Source: Desulfobacca sp.
GTDB taxonomy: Bacteria > Desulfobacterota > Desulfobaccia > Desulfobaccales > Desulfobaccaceae
Reading direction: 5' to 3'
NCBI GenBank assembly: GCA_020725545.1
Contig: DYEV01000022.1
Span: 1 to 64,000 of the forward strand
DNA: 64,000 nucleotides
How positions within the stretch are numbered: position 1 is the stretch's first letter; every line of letters begins with the position of its first letter. Under the pieces are notes generated by a model. The model saw only the letters and a program-made list of their open reading frames with translations. It made no database searches and was not told the origin of the DNA. This document shows, in pieces, positions 1-7,635 of the stretch. Position numbers and translations under genes: made by a program.

Positions 1-120
1 GGTCTCCAGACCCGCTGCCCAAATGGTCTCCAGACCCGCTGCCCAAATGGTCTCCAGACCCGCTGCCCAAATGGTCTCCAGACCCGCTGCCCAAATGGTC
101 TCCAGACCCGCTGCCCAAAC
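1..120. repeat. Five tandem 24-bp palindromic units
   Basis: Five head-to-tail copies of a 24-bp unit fill the window edge. Copies 1-4 are identical and the fifth differs only in its last base (C for T). Each unit holds the inverted repeat GGTCTCCAGACC (arms GGTCT/AGACC, centre CC), then CGCTGCCC and an A-rich joint. The array may continue beyond position 1. Its last base touches the stop codon of the neighbouring response-regulator gene, so it is that gene's 3' flank. Similar palindromes with other stem sequences occur near 22645, 38243, 41750, 41848, 49062 and 52736. Function unknown. Confidence 0.95.
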
Positions 121-489
121 TTACCCCAATTTCGCCCCCAAGGCTCCGGCCACCTTCTCTTCTAATTCTTCCTTATCAATGGGTTTAATACAATAATCAT
201 ACGCCCCCCATTCCTTGGCCTGCCGGGCTGTCTCCAGAGTGGGATAGCCCGTCAGCATAATAACCTTTATCTGTGGCGCAATCTTCTTCAGCTCCTCCAA
301 CACCGCCACGCCGCTCATCTTCTTCAAACGGATATCCAGAATCGCCACATCCACGGGCTGGCTGCGGGCGTAGCGCAGGGCCTCCTCTTCCTCTGTAAAA
401 ACGACCACTTGATGCCCTTTGCGTTCCAGAATGCGTTTTACCATGATGGCCGCATCCAAGACGTCATCCAACACCAAGACTTGTCCCAT
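121..489 (-). CDS. Single-domain response regulator (CheY-like receiver)
   Basis: A 122-residue protein made of one receiver domain and no output domain. The acidic pocket D8/D9, phospho-acceptor D52 (in AILDIRL), T80 (in MLTGYP) and K102 (in IKPID) are all present, so it should accept a phosphoryl group. It starts 11 bp downstream of the histidine kinase gene on the same strand, so the two are probably co-transcribed cognate partners. Without an output domain it must act by protein contact or in a phosphorelay. The 3' end abuts the tandem palindrome array. The ATG start follows AAGGAGGTCTGC, a strong ribosome binding site. Confidence 0.93.
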   Translation of the reverse strand: MGQVLVLDDVLDAAIMVKRILERKGHQVVVFTEEEEALRYARSQPVDVAILDIRLKKMSGVAVLEELKKIAPQIKVIMLTGYPTLETARQAKEWGAYDYCIKPIDKEELEEKVAGALGAKLG

Positions 490-500
490 GCAGACCTCCT

Positions 501-2603
501 TTAACCTGTGGCAGTGATTTTTTCCGGTTCCGGGTGCAGCAAGCTCTGCTCACAAGCATCTTCCAGCAATTCCAGGCCGGGCCGTGGCAGTTTCACCACA
601 AACAAAGCCCCTGGCCCTGCTGCTTTCTCCCCTCTCGGTCCCTTCGTCTCGTAAAAAAGAGGGCGGGGACTGGCCACAAAAATCTGCCCCTCATGCTCCT
701 GAATAATGCCATACGACACCGCCAACCCCAAACCGGTCCCCACCCCCGGAGCCTTTGTGCTGAAAAAGGGATCAAAGATCCTCTGCAGATGCTCCGGGCT
801 GATGCCGCTCCCAGTATCCGCCACACTCACTAAAATATGCTGGCCCGAGGGGCAGAGGCTCGACCTGACCCAAATCACCCCCCCCTGGCCGATGGCTTCA
901 AATGCATTATTGAGGAGATTGAGCCAGACCTGTTTGAGTTTTTCCCGGTCACCCTCAATGGGTGGCAGATCGTCGGCCAAAACCAGATCAATGCTCACCC
1001 AATTCTGGTTGAAGATATGTTCGATTAACTGCACCACTTCCCGGAGGGTCGCATTGACGTCCAAGAGCTCTTTGCGGCCTTCGCTGATCCGGGAAAAACT
1101 CAACAGATCCGCCACAATGCGCCGGCAGATCTTGACCTGCTTTTCAATAATCTTGATAAATTCATAACTTTCTTCATCCTGGGGCAAATCCTCCAAAAGC
1201 ATCTGGGCATACCCCAGGATGATGCCCAACGGCGTGTTGATTTCGTGCGCCACACCGCCGGCCAGTTTGCCCAACTCTTCCATCTTCACTGCCTGGACTA
1301 ACTTCTCCTGATAGTGTTTCAGTTCCGTGATGTCCCGGGCCGTCAACAACAGGCCCACCACCCGGCCCTCATCCACAATGGGCACCTTCACCAGATGGAA
1401 CCAATGCTTCTCCCGCTGCCGGGGAATCATCAGCTCCTTACTGAGCGGCTGGCCGCTGCGTAAAATGCCCAGATCTTCCTGGCGGCTGACCGCCGCCACC
1501 GCCGGCGGGAAGATATCCACATCCGTCCGGCCGATCACCTGTTCTGACCTAAACCCGAAATAATCCAAAAATGACCGGTTCACCGCCTGATAGACCAAAT
1601 GCGCATCCTGCAGGCTCACCAAATCAGGGGTCATATCCAGCATCGTGCGCAGCAGCTGCTGCTGCCGGGCCAGAATCCTCTGGGCCGTCTGCAATCCCTC
1701 AATATGCTCCCCTAAACTGACGGCCATATACTCAAAGGTATCCGCCAGGGCCTGAATCTCGTCGCCAGCCGACTCCTGGTAAACCCGACAATCACGACAG
1801 GCCCCAATTTTTTGACTATAGCTACCCCTGACGCCTACCGAACTCGCCGTGCCGGCCAGCAGCCAACACCGCCGCCGATGGTCGCCAAAGGCCTGACAGG
1901 CCGTGTCCTGGCAGTCCATGATTTCCCAACATTGGCGTCTGCTCTCCGGCCGCGTCTCCCCTTCCAGATTGCCCTGGACCATGCTCTCCGCCGCCCGGCG
2001 GAGCACCTCCAAACGCCGGGTTACCGTATCGGCAAAGAAAGTGCCCAATAACACCGCCATCAACGCCGCGCCCGCGGAAACCCCAAAAATAATATGCAGC
2101 AGCCGGGAAACCGCAGCCTGGGCCTTGACCTGGGACAGACCCACCCGCACCACCCCGATGCGCTGCGTACCCACCGTCACCGGCACGGCAAAATCATAGA
2201 CCCGTTCATCATCCGTCTCCAGGATCACAATGTGCTGGACCGCACCCGCCGGCATCTCATTGGCCCCCAGCAACTCCAACGGAAAGCCCCCCAAAAAGGT
2301 GTGGGACAAAACCTGGCCCTGCCTGTCCTGGATAAAGGCATAGACGATATCGTCACTGGAATCTTTGACCTCGTCCACCATGTTCTTCAAACGCAAAAAA
2401 TCCTGGGCCAACAGCGGGTCGGCCGTCCGGGCCGCCAAACTCACGGCCAAATTTGCCCCCCGCTTTTTGATCTCCACCGACATGGCCCGGCTGGCCACCA
2501 CCCCCACCAAGACCGCCGAAGTCAGCGCAAACAGCAGGATCACCGCCGTGATCCCCAAAAAGATCTTACTGCGGACAGACAAATTGTTTAACCAGCGCAG
2601 CAT
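501..2603 (-). CDS. Membrane sensor histidine kinase with two-CW and PAS domains
   Basis: About 700 residues. In order: transmembrane segment (about 14-38), periplasmic sensor region (about 40-170), second transmembrane segment (about 172-195), HAMP-like linker, a Cys-rich module (about 225-277) with two CW dipeptides (CWEIMDC and RCWLL) and a final CRDC, then PAS (about 325-430), HisKA with phospho-acceptor in GGVAHEINTP, and HATPase with N box NLLNNAFEA and G boxes DTGSGI and GTGLGL. The Cys module matches the family I know as two-CW; its ligand is not known to me. A TTG start 18 bp upstream is possible, but the ATG at 2603 has GTGAG at better spacing. It precedes the receiver gene and follows, after a repeat-filled gap, the PhnD-like gene, which suggests that the binding protein presents a ligand to this kinase (inference). 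Confidence 0.92.
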   Translation of the reverse strand: MLRWLNNLSVRSKIFLGITAVILLFALTSAVLVGVVASRAMSVEIKKRGANLAVSLAARTADPLLAQDFLRLKNMVDEVKDSSDDIVYAFIQDRQGQVLSHTFLGGFPLELLGANEMPAGAVQHIVILETDDERVYDFAVPVTVGTQRIGVVRVGLSQVKAQAAVSRLLHIIFGVSAGAALMAVLLGTFFADTVTRRLEVLRRAAESMVQGNLEGETRPESRRQCWEIMDCQDTACQAFGDHRRRCWLLAGTASSVGVRGSYSQKIGACRDCRVYQESAGDEIQALADTFEYMAVSLGEHIEGLQTAQRILARQQQLLRTMLDMTPDLVSLQDAHLVYQAVNRSFLDYFGFRSEQVIGRTDVDIFPPAVAAVSRQEDLGILRSGQPLSKELMIPRQREKHWFHLVKVPIVDEGRVVGLLLTARDITELKHYQEKLVQAVKMEELGKLAGGVAHEINTPLGIILGYAQMLLEDLPQDEESYEFIKIIEKQVKICRRIVADLLSFSRISEGRKELLDVNATLREVVQLIEHIFNQNWVSIDLVLADDLPPIEGDREKLKQVWLNLLNNAFEAIGQGGVIWVRSSLCPSGQHILVSVADTGSGISPEHLQRIFDPFFSTKAPGVGTGLGLAVSYGIIQEHEGQIFVASPRPLFYETKGPRGEKAAGPGALFVVKLPRPGLELLEDACEQSLLHPEPEKITATG

Positions 2604-2956
2604 ATCCAGCTCACTAACCAAGCTCCATAGACAGGCTCAGGATTGTCAAGAACCTTAATCGCGCGATTGTTGCAGAAATCCCTTGGCAGCCGCAGGCTTT
2701 CGCCTGCGCTCAGAACGACCTGATTGTAACGTAATTTAGCGCAATCTAAAGGTTGCGCCCACAAATCGCCTAATTTGGGAAGAAAATCAAGTTTCAAATT
2801 TCTGGTTTCGAGAAAGCCGGCCTTCAAGAGCGGGCCGTCCCCCCCGCCCCCCATCTCCGTCGCGCCGACATTCCTGTCTGCGCCCCTCCCCCCGCCACTT
2901 CATACTTCGCCAGCGATATTTGTAAATGATGGCAAAGAGTCGGCCAGGCTCTCCTG
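2604..2956. other. Intergenic region without a gene
   Basis: The gap between the kinase start and the PhnD-family gene. Short ORFs here are out of keeping with coding sequence and have no recognisable motif. Around 2690-2722 lies a hairpin, GCAGG/CCTGC around CTTTCG, followed by GCTCAGAACGACCTG, which resembles one end of the GTCATGCTGAGC-type dispersed repeat seen at 32884 and 54701. C-rich tracts fill 2835-2895. No clear promoter was found, though one for the kinase is expected here. Confidence 0.5.
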
Positions 2957-3057
2957 TTGGCGCAGCCCAAAGGCCGCGTTGGGGTTGGGGGACATGTTCT
3001 TACGGGAGGGACCAAGGGACCCTTGCCCTCCCCCCAACCCCCTTTACTCGCTACCCC
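2957..3057. repeat. Dispersed repeat (TTGGCGCAGCCCAAAGG family), copy A
   Basis: Begins TTGGCGCAGCCCAAAGG, continues with CGCGTTGGGGTTGGGGGA and ends in a C-rich block directly before the stop codon of the PhnD-family gene. Related copies lie at 28312-28396, 32748-33053, 38188-38225, 39446-39495, 43330-43441 and 52882-52952. This copy lacks the GTTGTTGAAAAA end found in the copies at 28312, 32748 and 43441. Confidence 0.7.
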
Positions 3058-4011
3058 CTAATTCTTGCTCGCCGCCTCCACCAATTCCCCCAACCGCCGG
3101 ACTACATCAAAATCCTCATCCTGGGCTGGAATAATTTTAATAAAACCGGCATTGTCCAAAATCTCGCGGTGTTCCCTATTCTCATAATCCAAAGCCAACA
3201 GGGCCTCCTTGATCTTCGCCAGCTTATCCCTGTCAAAATCCCGGCGCGCCGCATAGACCCAGCCCGGATACCAATGGGAAAAGGCCAACACCCGGATCTG
3301 CTGCAAATCAATCTTATCCTTCACCACCTCCAGGGTCCCCTCCCGGATCAGACCCACGTCATATTTCCCCGAATACACCGCCATAACCACCTTTTCCTGT
3401 TTGCCCCCCGGCCCCGGCGCAAAGGCAATCTCGGCAAAATCCTCCTTGCGTAAGCCACTCTCCAAAATCAGCCCCCAGGGGTAAAGGTAGCCGCCGGCCG
3501 AAGTCGGATCCACCGCAATCAGCCGCTTCCCCTTCAAATCGGCCAGCGTCTTGATCTCCTGGTTGTCAGCCCGGCAGATGATCTGCCCCCGAAAATTCTC
3601 CTGCCCGCCGGCCTCGACGATGCGGGCAAAGGCCCGCGCCCCATAGCGATCCGCCATCTTCACATAGATAAACGGATTGCTAAAGGTAATATCAATGAGC
3701 CCCCGCCCCACCATGTGCATGTGCTCATCAAAGGTATCCGGAAACACCTGCCGAATCTTCAGGCCAGTCGTCTTGGCTAAATATTCCATCACCAGATAAT
3801 GCCGTTGATAAGAAACCGTATGGGCATACTGCGGCAGGTAGGCATAAGTAATGGCATCTTCCGGCTTGGCCAACGGCAAATCCTGCACCTTGCTGAGATC
3901 CACCTTCTTCCGGGGCTCATCCTGCCCACAACCCGGCACACCCAGCCCCAAACCCAGGAGCACAAGCAGCAGGAAATACCAATTCCTAACCCTGAGGCCA
4001 TAAATTTTCAT
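3058..4011 (-). CDS. PhnD-family periplasmic binding lipoprotein
   Basis: A 317-residue substrate-binding protein of the phosphate/phosphite/phosphonate (PhnD) family. It has a lipoprotein signal (hydrophobic residues 12-25, lipobox VPGC with Cys28), then a two-lobe fold: YAYLPQYAHTVSYQRHY, DITFSNPFIYVKM and LKGKRLIAVDPTSAGGYLYP are typical PhnD segments. Apart from the lipid Cys it has one cysteine (C146). There is no permease or ATPase nearby, so import is unlikely. Its neighbours are a sigma-54 activator upstream and a kinase/receiver pair downstream. PhnD-like proteins are known as sensory partners of kinases (AioX for arsenite, and the sensor half of TtrS for tetrathionate), so a sensory role is the better guess. 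The ligand cannot be read from the sequence. Confidence 0.88.
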   Translation of the reverse strand: MKIYGLRVRNWYFLLLVLLGLGLGVPGCGQDEPRKKVDLSKVQDLPLAKPEDAITYAYLPQYAHTVSYQRHYLVMEYLAKTTGLKIRQVFPDTFDEHMHMVGRGLIDITFSNPFIYVKMADRYGARAFARIVEAGGQENFRGQIICRADNQEIKTLADLKGKRLIAVDPTSAGGYLYPWGLILESGLRKEDFAEIAFAPGPGGKQEKVVMAVYSGKYDVGLIREGTLEVVKDKIDLQQIRVLAFSHWYPGWVYAARRDFDRDKLAKIKEALLALDYENREHREILDNAGFIKIIPAQDEDFDVVRRLGELVEAASKN

Positions 4012-4112
4012 AACAACACTCCCACCATCCAGTGGTCAAAAATATGGTTATTGCCAATCCCCTCAACCTGGTCGCGCCGCTCTCCTGATCGGCAGCCAAC
4101 GCTTTTGACCGC

Positions 4113-5534
4113 TCACCCAATCCTCCTGATCGCTCCCACCGGCCCCAGCGTCTTCTCCTCGCCATTCTCTGCCAATAATCCCTGGAGACCATATTTTTTC
4201 AAACGCTTCCATAAAGTCACGCGACTAATCCCCAGCATCCGGGCGGCCTCAGCCTTGTTGCCGCCGGCCGCCGCAATGGTCTGCCTCAGCACCTCCGCCT
4301 CATCTCTTTCCACGTCCTCCCCTGTCAGCGCCACCTTCGGCCGGGCCGCCGGCCGCGGTTTTTTGAGATTGGGCAGATGGGCCGGTAAAATCTTGTCCCC
4401 ACCGCAGAGCACAAAGGCAAATTCCATGACATTGATGAGTTCCCGCACATTGCCCGGCCAATGGTAGGCCATCAGCATCTCCAGAGCTTCCTTGCTGATG
4501 CTATGAATGGGTTTTTTGGTCTTCAGGCGAATCCTCTCCAGGAAGGCCTCCACCAACAACGGAATGTCTGCCAGCCGCTCCCGCAGGGCCGGCACCTGGA
4601 TGGGAATGACATTCACCCGGTAAAACAGATCCTCCCGGAACCGCCCCGCGGCCAACAGTTCCGTCAGATCTTTATTGGTGGCCGAAATCAGCCGCACGTC
4701 CACGGGAATGGGCGTATGGTCGCCCACCCGCTCCACCACCTTCTCCTGCAGCACCCGCAACAGCTTGGCCTGGGTCGGCAATGGCAGATCGCCGATTTCA
4801 TCTAAAAAAATATCCCCCCCGTGGGCCGCCTCAAACCGCCCCATCCGGGTCCGGTCCGCCCCCGTAAAGGCCCCCTTCACATGGCCAAAAAGTTCACTCT
4901 CCAGCAGCGACTCGTGCAAAGCCGCACTGTTCACCTTAATAAAGGGTCCCTGACTGCGCGGGCTCAACCGATGGATGGCCCCGGCCACCAACTCTTTGCC
5001 GGTGCCGCTCTCCCCCAGAATCATCACCGGCGCCTCAGATTGCGCCGCACTCTCAATAAGGGCAAAAAGATTGCGCATGACCGACGACCGCCCAATGAGC
5101 CCCTGAAAGCCATCCTCACGGGTGAGCTCCCGCCGCAGCCGGGATACCACCCGCTCCTGAGCCACCAACTCGCTCACATCCGTAAAGGTCTCCACCGCCA
5201 CCGCCTGCCCAGCCTCCCCCGGCATCAGGACCGCATTCTTCACCACATGCACCAAACCACCGTCCTTGCGTACCAGACTGCCCCGCTGCCGCCGAATGGC
5301 CCCAGTACGGAATAATTCACAGATCTTGGAAGTCGCAGCCGCCGCCCCCGAAAAACAACGATCCGTCTTGATCAGGGCACACGGCTGGCCGATGAGCTCC
5401 TCCCGTTGGTAGCCGGTCATCTCCGCCATGGCCTGATTCACCGCCACAATCATCCCCCGCGGCGAGATCACCACTAAACCATCAACAATAGTATTAACAA
5501 TTTTTTCCCAAAATTTTTCTGAGATAGCTTCCAT
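4113..5534 (-). CDS. Sigma-54-dependent activator (PAS, AAA+, Fis HTH)
   Basis: About 473 residues from the start chosen here. N-terminal PAS domain (about 5-125, including [20 protein letters not shown]), a central AAA+ domain with Walker A GESGTGKE, the GAFTGA loop that contacts sigma-54, Walker [13 protein letters not shown] and the [15 protein letters not shown] segment, then a Fis-type helix-turn-helix ([20 protein letters not shown]). There is no receiver domain, so the PAS domain or a partner must supply the signal. An in-frame start at 5618 would add 28 residues, but that stretch overlaps a perfect inverted repeat and does not resemble a domain, so ATG 5534 is preferred. It is divergent from the TSUP gene, whose upstream region holds a sigma-54-like promoter. 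Confidence 0.93.
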   Translation of the reverse strand: MEAISEKFWEKIVNTIVDGLVVISPRGMIVAVNQAMAEMTGYQREELIGQPCALIKTDRCFSGAAAATSKICELFRTGAIRRQRGSLVRKDGGLVHVVKNAVLMPGEAGQAVAVETFTDVSELVAQERVVSRLRRELTREDGFQGLIGRSSVMRNLFALIESAAQSEAPVMILGESGTGKELVAGAIHRLSPRSQGPFIKVNSAALHESLLESELFGHVKGAFTGADRTRMGRFEAAHGGDIFLDEIGDLPLPTQAKLLRVLQEKVVERVGDHTPIPVDVRLISATNKDLTELLAAGRFREDLFYRVNVIPIQVPALRERLADIPLLVEAFLERIRLKTKKPIHSISKEALEMLMAYHWPGNVRELINVMEFAFVLCGGDKILPAHLPNLKKPRPAARPKVALTGEDVERDEAEVLRQTIAAAGGNKAEAARMLGISRVTLWKRLKKYGLQGLLAENGEEKTLGPVGAIRRIG

Positions 5535-5557
5535 AAGCAGCCCGCGGGTCTTCCCTG

Positions 5558-5599
5558 TGGCGTTAACGTTAACGTTTATTTTATAGGTGGTTAACGCCA
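5558..5599. promoter_or_regulatory. Operator-like inverted repeat in divergent promoter region
   Basis: A perfect 10-bp inverted repeat, TGGCGTTAAC (5558-5567) and GTTAACGCCA (5590-5599), separated by 22 bp. The left arm runs into a second GTTAAC, giving the 12-bp palindrome GTTAACGTTAAC at 5562-5573. It lies just upstream of the preferred start of the sigma-54 activator and about 110-150 bp upstream of the sigma-54-like promoter of the TSUP gene, a usual distance for an enhancer bound by such an activator. Binding by the neighbouring activator is inference. Confidence 0.6.
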
Positions 5600-5707
5600 A
5601 AGGCAACACGCGCGCCAAGGAAAAATTGGCTTTCTCTTAGATATATATGAGAAAATAATAAAGCGGCGCCTGGCGTTCTCCTATTTCCTGGTTTTTTCTG
5701 ATTATTT

Positions 5708-5723
5708 TGGCATACTAATTGTA
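5708..5723 (+). promoter_or_regulatory. Candidate sigma-54 promoter for the TSUP operon
   Basis: TGGCATACTAATTGTA matches the -24/-12 layout: GG at 5709-5710 and GT at 5721-5722 with 10 bp between. The -24 element differs from TGGCAC by one base, and the -12 element reads TTGT where TTGC is usual, so it would be a weaker match. It lies 41 bp upstream of the ATG at 5764, and the gene for a sigma-54 activator diverges from the same gap. Confidence 0.5.
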
Positions 5724-5763
5724 TTCTGAACTTTTCGGAATCATCATTTTGAGGAGGCAAGGT

Positions 5764-6939
5764 ATGAATAAACGAATTTTGAGTATTTGCGGACTGTTGC
5801 TTTTGGTCCTGGCTGTCTTGGCCGTAGCCTGGCCGGAGACCGCTGCTGCCCAGGTAAGCAAACTTCAGGATTTAATTAATAAAACCCCGGTAGGCACCGG
5901 CCCCGGCCAGATCGACCCGAAGGCCCCTCCCGGCTTCATGGGCATCCCCGGCGCGCCCAGCCCCTGGTGGTTCTGGGGCATCCTTTGGGGTGTCTGGGTA
6001 GGCTGGATCTTCTCCACCGTTGGCGCCTTCGGCGGCATCATGGCCGGCGTCGGCCACATCACCGTCTTCGGCCTGGCCGATTATGGCAAAACCTTTAAAA
6101 ACACCAACCCGGCCCTGAATAAACTCCTTACTGACTCCATCCGCACCTCCAATCAATATCTCGTCGGCCTGTCGGCCTTTATCTCCTCCATCACTTACTA
6201 CCGGCTAGGCCGTCTGGTCATGCCCCTGGGTCTGGCTCTGGCCCTGGGCGGCATCGCTGGCGCTTACCTGATTCCGGTGTTAACTGCTGGCAAAATCACG
6301 CTCAGCGCCTATATCGGCTATTTTGGCCTCATCGTCTTGGTCATTGGCTGCTTCCTGTTCTATGAAACCACCCCCAAAGGCCAGGAACGCAAAAAGAAGG
6401 CCAAAGAAGCGGCCAAGGCCTTTGAGGAATCGGTAAAGAAAAAGGCCAGGGGTGAGGAAACCGCCGGCCCCGAATTCACCGGCGTCCGGGTTCAGAAATG
6501 GAGCTTCACCAAAATCCGCTTTACCTTCTTCGGCGTGGAATTCTCCTTCAATCCCCTCTGGCCCTTTATCGGCGGCTTCGTTATCTCCGCCATTTCAGCC
6601 TTCATCGGTGTCGGCGGTGGCTTCCTGTATGTGCCCTTCCTGACCTCGGTGACCAACTTGCCCATGTACATCGTTGCTGGCACTTCCGCTTTGGCGGTTC
6701 TGGTCAGCATGATCACGTCAATATTTACGTACATGTTTGTCATGGGCACCCCCATTGATTTTATTTTTATTGGCGCCGAGTTGATCGGCATCGCCATCGG
6801 CTCTCTTGTCGGTCCGGTTACCTCAAAATATATTCCTGACATTTGGTTGAAACGGCTGTTTGTTGTGCTGGCTATTTATGTGGGAGTGGGCTATACTACC
6901 AAAGGATTCCTGGGATACTCGGTCTTCCCAGGCATGTAG
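5764..6939 (+). CDS. TSUP-family (TauE/SafE) anion exporter
   Basis: A 391-residue polytopic membrane protein. It begins with a signal-anchor-like helix (about 4-23) followed by a polar stretch, then hydrophobic segments in two blocks separated by a basic cytoplasmic loop (about 205-240, rich in KKKAKEAAK). The second block contains GGFVISAISAFIGVGGGFLYVPFL, in which the short stretch IGVGGGFLYVPFL is the hallmark of the sulfite exporter TauE/SafE family. The ATG at 5764 has GAGGAGG 6 bp upstream; a TTG 45 bp earlier overlaps the promoter and is rejected. TSUP proteins move sulfite, sulfoacetate or other organosulfur anions. It heads an operon with a molybdenum oxidoreductase, so an oxyanion substrate or product is likely but not identified. 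Confidence 0.9.
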   Translation: MNKRILSICGLLLLVLAVLAVAWPETAAAQVSKLQDLINKTPVGTGPGQIDPKAPPGFMGIPGAPSPWWFWGILWGVWVGWIFSTVGAFGGIMAGVGHITVFGLADYGKTFKNTNPALNKLLTDSIRTSNQYLVGLSAFISSITYYRLGRLVMPLGLALALGGIAGAYLIPVLTAGKITLSAYIGYFGLIVLVIGCFLFYETTPKGQERKKKAKEAAKAFEESVKKKARGEETAGPEFTGVRVQKWSFTKIRFTFFGVEFSFNPLWPFIGGFVISAISAFIGVGGGFLYVPFLTSVTNLPMYIVAGTSALAVLVSMITSIFTYMFVMGTPIDFIFIGAELIGIAIGSLVGPVTSKYIPDIWLKRLFVVLAIYVGVGYTTKGFLGYSVFPGM

Positions 6940-6963
6940 AGCACTGCACGTTGGCAAAACCGC

Positions 6964-6990
6964 GGCAAGGTCAGCTGGGCTGGCCTTGCC
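6964..6990 (+). terminator. Strong hairpin after the TSUP gene, no U tract
   Basis: GGCAAGG and CCTTGCC form perfect arms; the stem extends inward through CAGC/GCTG to a 3-nt loop, about 12 pairs in all including one G-T pair. No T run follows, so it is more likely a processing or mRNA-stabilising hairpin, or a partial attenuator, than a full terminator. It lies between the TSUP gene and the next gene of the same strand. Confidence 0.5.
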
Positions 6991-7013
6991 GCCCCTCGAG
7001 ATCCCATAGAAAA

Positions 7014-7565
7014 ATGTCTCCGCTTGTGCAGGTCCTGGACCCATACCTCATTTGCTGCTACAGGTTGACAGGTTTAGCCGCGCTGGATTTTATCCTTGGC
7101 ACCGCGGTCCTTGCCCTCCTTTGTCTCTTGTTGGGCAAGGCCACGGCCATTTTGGTGCTGCGCTTTTTACAGCCCAGGCTGGAGAAGTATGGGGCCGAAG
7201 CGGCCAAATACCAGGAGTTGGCTACCGCTGCTCTTAAGGCCGGGGATAAAAAAGCCTATCAGGCCGCCAATACCCTGGCCAATGATGCCTTCGGCCACAC
7301 CTTCTTTCAGCAGGTGGCGTTATCCGCAGCCTATCTCTGGCCGGTTTTTTTTGCTCTAGCCTGGATGCAATACCGCTTCCTGGAGCTGGCAGTGCCTATC
7401 CCTGGAACTCCGTGGTCCTTGGGTTTTATCGGCGTCTTCATTCTTATTTATTTCGGGATGTTATTCGTGATAAAATTAATAGGCCGGGCGGTACGGCGGC
7501 TTTTCCTTTCTCCCCAGGCACAGGCTGCGTCCGGACCAGCACCCAACTCGTCTCCCTCCCCCTAG
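7014..7565 (+). CDS. Small membrane protein with central helical segment
   Basis: A 183-residue protein of unknown function. A first membrane helix (about 18-44) is followed by a charged, Ala-rich helical stretch (about 48-90, KYGAEAAKYQELATAALK), then two hydrophobic segments (about 95-115 and 128-155) and a basic tail. This layout of TM, cytoplasmic helix, TM, TM resembles the DUF106/EMC3/YidC-like group, but I see no decisive motif. The ATG at 7014 gives a protein starting MSPLVQVLD; upstream in-frame starts overlap the TSUP gene and the hairpin. Its place between the exporter and the oxidoreductase suggests a shared operon. It may assist or partner the exporter (inference). Confidence 0.65.
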   Translation: MSPLVQVLDPYLICCYRLTGLAALDFILGTAVLALLCLLLGKATAILVLRFLQPRLEKYGAEAAKYQELATAALKAGDKKAYQAANTLANDAFGHTFFQQVALSAAYLWPVFFALAWMQYRFLELAVPIPGTPWSLGFIGVFILIYFGMLFVIKLIGRAVRRLFLSPQAQAASGPAPNSSPSP

Positions 7566-7635
7566 CCCGCCGCTTCCTGACGCGGTGGCGCAGGGGAACT
7601 TTTGGCTGGAGTGATTCTTTCCGACGAGGACAATC

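Noticed and set aside
1-120. CRISPR array
   Set aside because: Units are contiguous with no variable spacers.
2588-2854. 88-residue ORF between kinase and PhnD genes
   Set aside because: Overlaps the kinase start and repeat sequence; no motif.
3058-4011. Phosphonate ABC importer
   Set aside because: Only the binding protein is present; permease and ATPase genes are missing and regulators flank it.
7014-7565. Longer start at 6843 for the small membrane protein
   Set aside because: It would overlap the TSUP gene by about 97 bp and run through the hairpin; the ATG at 7014 fits the membrane topology.
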